From: Molossus alvarezi
Taxonomy: Eukaryota; Chordata; Mammalia; Chiroptera; Molossidae
Reading direction: 5' to 3'
Assembly: GCA_037176705.1 (NCBI GenBank)
Contig: CM073886.1
Location: 129,362,001 to 129,426,000, forward strand
DNA length: 64,000 nt
The position numbers and the translations under genes were made by a program. Position 1 is the first letter of the stretch. Every line of letters starts with the position of its first letter. Below are positions 56,527 to 64,000 of this stretch, in pieces. A model generated the notes under the pieces. That model was not told the origin of the DNA. It did no database searches and saw only the letters and a list, made by a program, of their open reading frames with translations.

Positions 56527-56731
56527 AATATTATTATTAAAAAAATTTTCTTTATTGATTGTAGAGAGAGCGCTAGAAATATCGATGAGAGAGAATGTCC
56601 ATTAGCTATCTCCTGCATGCCCCCTGCTGGATTTGGCCCACGCTCTGGGCACGTGTCCTGACCAGGAACTGCACCCGTGACCTCTTGGTGCAGGGCTGGA
56701 TGCTCCACCACGGAGCCGCACCGGCCAGCCA
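56527..56731 (-). repeat. Ves SINE, type 1
   Basis: Reversed copy with a shortened GA tail, ending CACGGAGCCGCACCGGCCAGCC. It has a long target-site duplication with few differences: ACAATATGTACATATATTTT at 56504 onward and ACAATAGGTACATATCTTT at 56732 onward (about 22 bases). Confidence 0.95.
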
Positions 56732-56753
56732 ACAATAGGTACATATCTTTATT

Positions 56754-58452
56754 TGAGGAGTAATGACACCCAAAGGAAATTGTCACCTGGATCCGCTTAT
56801 CAGGTCCTTTTCTTGGGAGCAAGAACGCGGTAGAATTCAGGAGCGGCAGAGTTCCCAGGCGGGAGGGTGAGGCTGTGGGCAGAACGAAGTCAGAACAGGA
56901 GGCGAGGTGGGAACACACGGGAACCGGGATGGACACTGATGCTGGGAAGTCGGAGGGGTTTCCTTCCGGTGACTGGACGAAGTGCAGTCTCCTTCCTGGT
57001 CTCCCTTGATGCAAACACAGTGTCGGGAAGGGCTGGGCAGGGGCTGGGCAGGGTCTGATTTGTGGGCAACTCCTGCGAACGCTGCCGGAAGCAATCCCCA
57101 GGGCTGAGCGTCTCACGCAGGAAGAGGGAGGCCGGGGCATCGCTCGGACCTTCGGGAATAGAAGGCGCTACCAAGGACGCGTGGCTGCCGCTTTGTCCTT
57201 TAAGCACTCAAAGTGCAGTTGGGAAATACACACGGAAGAAAGAATTTGAGAAGTTTAGGCTTATAAGGAAAAAGTGCTCAGCGAGAAAGTCTCTAAATTA
57301 TAAAATCACTTGGGAGCTAAAATGAAAGATGGAATTGGAAATTTAGCAAGGGGTATATTAAATACTGGAATCTTAAAGTCTGTTGATGTCCGTGACTTTT
57401 ATCAGCATCAACTGCACGCAGGGTCTCGCGCACAGTGGTAAAGTCCAGGTCTGTGGACAGTAAACAGAGCGTCTTTGAGAAAGTTCTCGCACGGACTGGT
57501 TGAGTCGATAAACTTGCGAAATTCCTTTTTTGGCACAGGTACAGAGTTACTGAGACTAACTTTTTATTTATTCCCATTCACCACGTAATAAGCAATCACA
57601 AGATAACGAACAGTCCTTGAATTCGCTTTAACCTCTATAGACGCACAGTGACAGCCATTTCATGTGGCAGGGCTGTGGATGTTAGAAAAGTGACTGTAAT
57701 TATGTAATATATAATCAGACCAGTGTCATTCTGACCGAACCAAGAATAAGCCCCTTGTACGGTGACTGCACAGACAAAGTAGAGGTGATTCGATGCAAGA
57801 ACACCAGAACCGGGCTGTGGCAACGTCAAATAATGGGCTCACTGCAACCCCACCCCCGCCAAAGAGGGTTCTTAGGACCATCACAGAGCTAGCTGACCCC
57901 AAACTTACTTTCCCTCAGCTCACACAGAGTCTGAAATTTCTACCTTTACATTCCCATTTTTGAGATGACATCCCATCCAGAAGACATAATTTGTTTATCT
58001 AGAGATGAGTTAGCTAAATGGGGTGCAAAGCGTCAATACAGTTGCTTCCATTAACCATCAGCTGAGTTTGCTCTCTCACCTAGTACAGAAGACAGCCAGG
58101 ACCCACGCACGGACGCCCTGAGCAAACACCTGCCGTGCAGAACGGATCCGCCCGGGACAAGAGCGCCCTGGCACTTGTTTGAGAGGAAGGCTCAGAAACG
58201 TTCGGGATAGAAGATCAAACACTGGGGCTGATGGTGGGGACTTGATGCAGATTCGATGGAAACCGTCACTGATGTCAAATTTGCTTCAATGTTTTTTTTT
58301 GTTTGTTTGTTTATTTAAATAACATTTTCAAGGAGGGATTTTACTAATACAATTAAACTTGGTTCAAAAATTGTTGAAATCTTCTAATGTTACCGTTGGA
58401 TACTCTGAAGACAATGTAATGTGCCTTTGTGTATCTGGTATCAAAGCCCAAA
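56754..58452. other. single-copy DNA, no gene supported
   Basis: The long minus-strand frame here starts in unique sequence and ends in the Ves, so it is not a gene. A (TTTG)n run lies at about 58298-58312. Confidence 0.45.
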
Positions 58453-58463
58453 AAATGAGACCC

Positions 58464-58703
58464 CAGCCCTGGCCGGTTTGGCTCAGCGGTTAGAGCATCG
58501 GCCTGCGGTCCTGAGAGACCCGGGTTCGGTTCCCGCTAAGGGCACGTACCTCGGTTGCAGTTTGTCCCCGGCTCTGGTCGGTTGTGTGGGTGGCAGCCAC
58601 TTGATGTGTTCCTTTCACATCAATGTTTCTCTCTCTCTCTCTGTTCCTCTCTCTCCCTCCCACTCTACCTGAACAAAAAATGGAAAAATGTCCTCGGGTG
58701 AGG

Positions 58704-58735
<32 letters not shown>
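58464..58735 (+). repeat. Ves SINE, type 2, long A tail
   Basis: Near-consensus sense copy ending CTCGGGTGAGGATT and an uninterrupted A-run of about 29. Target-site duplication AAATGAGACCC at 58453-58463 and AAGTGAGACCC at about 58734-58744. The long pure A tail suggests one of the youngest copies here. Confidence 0.96.
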
Positions 58736-58737
<2 letters not shown>

Positions 58738-58744
58738 GAGACCC

Positions 58745-59890
58745 TAGCTAGGAAGCCCAGAATTAAATAATTCTCATTATTAATTGTGTGGGGGAAAAAA
58801 CCACTTAATTACTCATCACATATTCAAAAGTTAGTTCAAGATGGACCACAGACTTAAATGTGAAACTCAGTAGCAAATGCATTTAGAAGAAAACTTCAGT
58901 GAGTAGAGATTTTTTGGACAGAACACTAAAAGTAATAACTATAAAAAATAAGTTGAATTTCATTGAAACCAAGTGTGCTCATTAAAAGTCACCCTGAAGA
59001 AAGTAGGCAGGCCGCAGATGGAGAAGACATTTGCGGTATCTAGTGCTTGTGCCTAGAACGTATAAAGTCAACAAAAGGACCAACAATCTAATGAAAAGAT
59101 AGTACTATGGATACTTCACAAACTAAAATACACAAAAGGCCAATAAGCACATGACAAAGTGCTCAACATGATCAGTTATCAAGGAAAAGCAAAATAAAAC
59201 CACGATGAGATACCTTGTCATGCCCACTAGAATGGCTGCAGTAAAAAGCCTGAAAACACTGCATACTGGCCAGGCTGCAGGGCCACTGGCGCTCGTATTT
59301 TGCTGGTAGGAATACAAAATGGTCCAACATTTTAGAGAACAGTTTGGTAGTTTATTATAAAGGTAAATACATATTACCCCATGACCCAGCAGTTTTACTT
59401 CTAGGTATTCAATAAAGAGAAATGAAAACATAAATCCACAGGAAACTTTTACAAGAATATTCATAGCAACTTTATTTATAATAACAAAAAGCTCAAATGT
59501 TTATGAAGGTGTGAGAGGAGGAAAAACAAAACAAAACTTTGGTATAGCTACATACTGGAATATTATACAGCAATGAAAAAGCACCAATGACAGGAATAAA
59601 TCTTTAAAAACATTACATTAGTCAAAGGTTGCCAGGCACAGAAGAGCACATACTCTATGAGTCAGCCTACATGAAGTCTAAAATCAGGCAAATGTCTGAT
59701 GACAGAAATTAGAAAGTGGGGAAGGAGGGAGGGGGGTAGGATTGACTGCAAAGGGGCTGGAAGGAACTCCCTGGGGTGACAGAAATGTTTTACATCTTGT
59801 TTTGGGTGGAGCTTTCATGGATGTTGAGAATGATCAAAACTTAAAATCTATGTATTTTTTACTCATTGATTATATCTCAATAAAAGATAA
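58745..59890 (+). mobile_element. L1 (old) 3' end, ORF2 remnant plus UTR
   Basis: Follows the end of L1 ORF2 in order: TTAGTTCAAGATGGACCACA, GAAGAAAACTTCAGTGAGTA, GAGATTTTTTGGACAG, GGAGAAGACATTTGCGGTAT, CAACATGATCAGTTATCAAG, GATGAGATACCTTGTCATGC, CATGACCCAGCAGTTTTACT, TATTCATAGCAACTTTATTT, CTGGAATATTATACAGCAAT. It ends TATATCTCAATAAAAG at about 59888. Many stops and frameshifts; no functional ORF. Confidence 0.93.
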
Positions 59891-62800
59891 TTCTCAAATG
59901 GATTCTTATATGTTGAATTCCTATTCTTTTTCAGCCACTGAGCTAGCAGCCTCATAAATAGTATCTATAAATGAATATGTTAATCTTTTGAAACAGATTT
60001 TTTCTTTTTTCTTATTTTAACATCTGAGGTCATTGAAACTCTTTGGATTAACTTCATGAAACGTATATGGCTAGTGAATGACAGAAATGATCTTTAAGGT
60101 TTTCCCAAATTGCCATATTTTTATAACCAATGATTCTTACAGTCCATGGGGACAAAATAAGCAGCCCTGGGAATTTGTGGGTATGGTCGGCATAGATAGA
60201 GCCACAGAAAAAAACAACTCAGAAACTGTGACTTGATGTCTGAAATGTTGTTTGTGAGAATTTACATGTTACAGAGAGAAGCACAAAAGGATTCGGAGTA
60301 TAATACCGAATTCACACAATGCCTATTATCAACATGATTTCAATGTGAACTATTTTAAGAAGGTAAGTTATTCGGTACATGCACCTGTTAGAATAAATCA
60401 CTTTATAATTCTTTCTTTTGATGGAATTATAACTGTCAAAAATGTTTAGACAAAAAAAAGGGGGGGTATTCTTTCTTCTATTGTTCCCTGCTAAAATAGC
60501 ACTGTAATGACTAGGGAAAAGCAACTTTAAAAACATGGAGACCAAATATGACTTTAGAACGACAGCCTAAATAATACCGGAGTAAATGATACTGGACAAG
60601 CTCTCAGAACAAGTTATCTTTCCATAAATGAGTTTCTCTTGCTCTTTGTCACAGTACTTGAGTTTTTGCTATTAGAGATTAATTTGTTTAGAGCTTGATG
60701 CTATTTTGCTTCTTAGGAATATCTAATTGAAATACAAATACCGGAGAGGTGAATCGTGAAGTTTATCAATAAAAACATGAGCTCGTGGATAAGGAAGTTA
60801 AAAATAGGAGGCAAGTAGGCAACCATATCACAACATGTACACGTATAAAAGTAACATGATACATGCCTTAAGTTTCCACATTACATGTTAAATTTAAAAA
60901 AAAAAATGAAGATAGAAGGCAAATATGTTAGGCAGGATCGAGTATTCTATGCTGCGGTAACATTTAAATACTGAAAACTCAAAGGTTTTACATAAGGTCT
61001 ATTTCTCACACACAAGCTTCCTAAAGGCTGTGACGCTAGAGACACCTTTGGTCTGTGTGTTAACAAAGAAGGCAGGATGCTTCCACTATATCGTTTTGCC
61101 TTCTCAAAAGGTGCCATCCACGGTCTCTGCCAAAGGACACAGCGTGTGTCACCCCCACTCCCGTCCCATTGATCATAACTCAGTCTTGGTGTTCACCTTA
61201 CTACAAAAAAGACCAGGAAAGACCTTCCCGCAAGCCCAGGCATAGGACATGGTACAATGAAGGTGCACAGCCCTGTTTATTCCACGGCGAAGTGATCCTC
61301 GGTGGTGAGAGGGGCATTAACAGAGGTCAGCAAACTACGTGTGAATGCAGCCACTTTCAGGAAACATCTAGGGTGGCCGATCTTTGATAAACACATGAAA
61401 TTTAAAAACCACAACTACCTGATTCCACATGTATCTATCCTTCCCATGTGAACACTTGTCATCCCCACAGGTATCGATCTCTCCATCCTGTTAACCCTCA
61501 AATCTTGCCCTCAGGAAAGATCCGAGGTGTTTTTTACTACTAAGGAATAGGCAGATCACTATCAGGACTCTGAGCAAACCTCATTCTCTCCCTTCTTTAT
61601 GTTCCTAAGGAGTTCACGGGCCGAGAGAATGAGCCACCCATGCCCTCCAGTAACATGGATTCAAGAGAATGTCATTGATTGTTTTCATCTGTAAAAGAAG
61701 GAAAAATAAAAGCTTTTCAGATTCAGTGTGCCTTATAAATCTTATGTTCACACCAGCTCCTTTGGAACATGGAACTAGATTTCCAGGAGAAAGAGGTATA
61801 AAGAAAAGACCAAGTGGATCGGCTGCGAAGACGTGAGTTTTAATTGACATTCATTCTATTTGAACTATTCTTTAGAGGAGAGAGACTTTCCAAGTTTTAT
61901 CATGAGTTGCCATCATGGTTAACTGTACCACTGAGAAGCTGAGATGAACAATTAAATTTTGTTTTTGTTTGAAAATCATCTTTATAGGTATCATTTTACC
62001 ATCAAGGAGGAAGATTTAGCAAATACTTCTATTTAGCTTTGAAATTTCTTTGATCAAGGTAAAGAGATTTAAAAAATAATGTCTTTATAGGAACCTATTT
62101 CAAAAGACTGCCATTCTTTTATGAAAAATACTGTTTCACCTTATCTTAGGTAATAAAAATGGTCATCAGTCAAATTCAGTAAGATGTTTGCAGTTCTTAT
62201 TCCTGAGATTGTCACAACATCCAAGTGTTTGACAAATATTTCATAAATGAAGATAATTATAATGAGTGATGTCTTATTATATTTCTTTGCAATTTGACAA
62301 GTGGAGCCAAATGCCAGATGATTCCCGTTACTGTATAACTCAACTGGCAGGTGATAAATAATTTTTACGAAATGACTGAGTCAACGTCAACCTCAGAGTA
62401 ACAATCATGTTGAGCACATTATGAGTACAGCAACAGTGATTGTTTCTGAAGTCATTGCTTTCTGAGTATGCGATTTCAATAAATAATAGATTTATTGAGG
62501 GTTAAAGAAATGGCCTCAAAATCAAAGGTCAGGGTTAACATACAACAAGAAAGGAAGCCAAAGCAAAGAGCAAAACCCACCACCACAACAGCAACATTCA
62601 TCTTCTGGTTTCTTATAATCATAGGCATTTGGTTGCCACAATTTATAGAAATAGTCTTTAATACTATGGCATCTAAAAATGAGATGGGAAATTCCGGTCA
62701 CATGCGTTTTCTTTCAGGACACATGGTTTTGAGGACTCCGACCCTCTTTCCCTTTCTTTTGGTCTTGGTGACCACGATGCTACCATCTGTGAGAGTAGGG

Positions 62801-63800
62801 AGGTGATGAGACTGAGCGGGGCAGCTGTGTAATTGGCCAGTGTGGTCCGGACCCAGAGGACGGCCGCGGCTCCCTGCGGTGAGAGCACAGGTGGCTGCTG
62901 ATCGACAAGCCTGCCTCTTCTGGGTCCAGCGTGACACAAAGGTCCACCGGCCAAGGAGCTGGAGTGTGAGACTGTGGAACGACCCGACTGCAGGTGGGGT
63001 GCTTCCCTGCAGGAAAGAGAATATTAGAGAGAGGGAGAGGGAGAGGCTTGCTAATAAGCCCTTTGGGGACCACAACAACCACAGTTCAGCTGAAGCCGAA
63101 AAGGCGTTGGGTTTTGTTTTCTTAAACAGACACCCGTGGTCACGGCAGGTGCAGCTTGGACCATCCTCAGCAGCCACGCCAAGGCGTTGAGTAATATTCT
63201 TCTGTAAGAAGGATCCCATGGAGAGAGCTCTTACCTCCAATTTAAATCAAACCAGAAAACCTGCAGAATACTATTTCTTTCTTTTTAAATAGTTCCTTCC
63301 AATAACTATTCCTGGCATGAGCTGTCCCGTGAGGAATAAGGGCATGAAAGGGGCTTGGGCTCCAGAGTCAGTTAGCAGGGGAAATGGAGTCAGCAAAACT
63401 ACATTTTGCCTTTAAAATTTTTTTTAAGTATATGGTTTTTGTGTTGTTTCAGCAAGGCAAAGGACTGATCCCATAAAAGGCCATTTAAATATTCGAATCC
63501 TAGTGTGCTCTCTGGATCTGATTCTAATCTATGTGGGAGTAAATTCCTAACGTAAGGGCGCAAGCTCTTCTTGGAGGCTAGGGGAAGTTTTGGTGCAAAG
63601 AAGTTTTTAAGGTAGAGTTTGCCACATCGTGTGATGTGTTGTTTTTTTTTAACACTTGAGAAAAGGAGTTTTCTGGAAGTGATAACAGAGGAGCATCTCA
63701 TATATGAATTAAGTTATGGTTATTTCTCCATTATTTTCTAAATGTCACTTGTAAATGGAAGTCATAACTGAGAAGATGGTCCTCATCTTCTCAGACCAGT
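59891..63800. other. AT-rich, repeat-poor single-copy DNA
   Basis: The longest stretch without a recognised interspersed repeat apart from possible worn remnants (an old LTR-like piece may lie at about 60935-61260). 62780-63200 is locally richer in G+C with a 180-codon minus-strand frame and overlapping plus-strand frames, no domain. No gene supported. Confidence 0.4.
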
Positions 63801-63801
63801 T

Positions 63802-64000
63802 CTTTTTTTTTTTTTTGTCCTCACCCGATGACATTTTTCCATTTTTTGTTCAGATAGAGCGGGAGGGAGAGAGAGGAAGAGAGAGAGAGAGAAACATCGA
63901 CGTGAAAGGGACACATCGAGTGGCTGCCACCCGCACGACCAACCAGGGCCGGGGACAAACTGCAACCGAAGTACGTGCCCTTAGCGGGAACGAACCCGGG
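63802..64000 (-). repeat. Ves SINE, type 2, cut by window end
   Basis: Reversed near-consensus copy: T-run, GTCCTCACCCGATGACATTT, GAGTGGCTGCCACCCGCACG, CAGGGCCGGGGACAAACTGC, CTTAGCGGGAACGAACCCGG. The tRNA-like head lies beyond the window. Confidence 0.95.

Noticed and set aside
58984..59890. Possible active L1
   Set aside because: Only the 3' part remains, with stops and shifts throughout; the frames seen are antisense or short.
61320..61390. GGTCAGCAAACTACG as a Charlie-type hAT end
   Set aside because: Only about 15 bases match and the following sequence does not continue as in that family.
62698..63240. 180-codon minus-strand frame
   Set aside because: Several overlapping frames on both strands and a GA-rich low-complexity part (SLSLSLSLIFS); no domain.

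Overview
The window looks like nuclear DNA from a bat (Chiroptera). The main evidence is about 26 copies or fragments of tRNA-derived SINEs of the bat Ves type, spread from end to end. There are two main kinds. Type 1 has the head CTGGCTGGTGTGGCTCAGTGG and a tail of TC-rich sequence followed by AAATCAATAAA. Type 2 has the head GGCCGGTTTGGCTCAGCGG and a tail ending CCTCGGGTGAGGATAAAA. A third, very short kind occurs twice. The rest of the repeat content is that of any placental mammal: L1, L2, MIR, MaLR LTRs, a hAT fragment, a mariner MITE, microsatellites and two minisatellites. Ves elements suit a yangochiropteran bat. I saw no Helitron or piggyBac ends of the kind abundant in Myotis, but the species cannot be fixed from this window.

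No complete protein-coding gene can be supported. The open frames are short, overlap on both strands, or lie in repeats; the longest (481 codons) is mostly minisatellite. Two weak genic hints lie near the left end. Bases 1-600 could be the end of a plus-strand 3' UTR, with AATAAA at 574-579. Bases 4725-4586 on the minus strand have a good splice acceptor followed by an open frame with an Asp/Glu-rich tail. If both were real, two genes would end tail to tail here, and most of the window would be intergenic or intronic.

Layout. 1-6.2 kb: mostly AT-rich, with one Ves, an L2 piece, the candidate acidic exon and a mariner MITE. 6.2-23.8 kb: GC- and CpG-rich single-copy DNA with few SINEs, an L2 3' end, a 70-bp tandem duplication, a short SINE, a nested Ves pair and the 21/22-bp minisatellite. 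23.8-28 kb: AT-rich, with L1 pieces and two Ves copies. 28-37.3 kb: mixed, with a pair of Ves copies inserted one after the other at one target, MIRs and a MaLR LTR. 37.3-42.3 kb: AT-rich with the densest SINE cluster. 42.3-46.5 kb: GC-rich, with an L1 remnant and the start of an old unnamed repeat. 46.5-53.4 kb: AT-rich, with L1, MIR, three Ves and a long old repeat. 53.4-58.4 kb: GC-richer, with a MaLR LTR, the 29/87-bp minisatellite, a 33-bp duplication, a MIR and a Ves. 58.4-64 kb: AT-rich, with a Ves, an old L1 3' end, a long repeat-poor stretch and a Ves cut by the window end.

The elements form no pathway. What the window mainly records is insertion history: many Ves copies keep recognisable target-site duplications, which allows a relative order of events.
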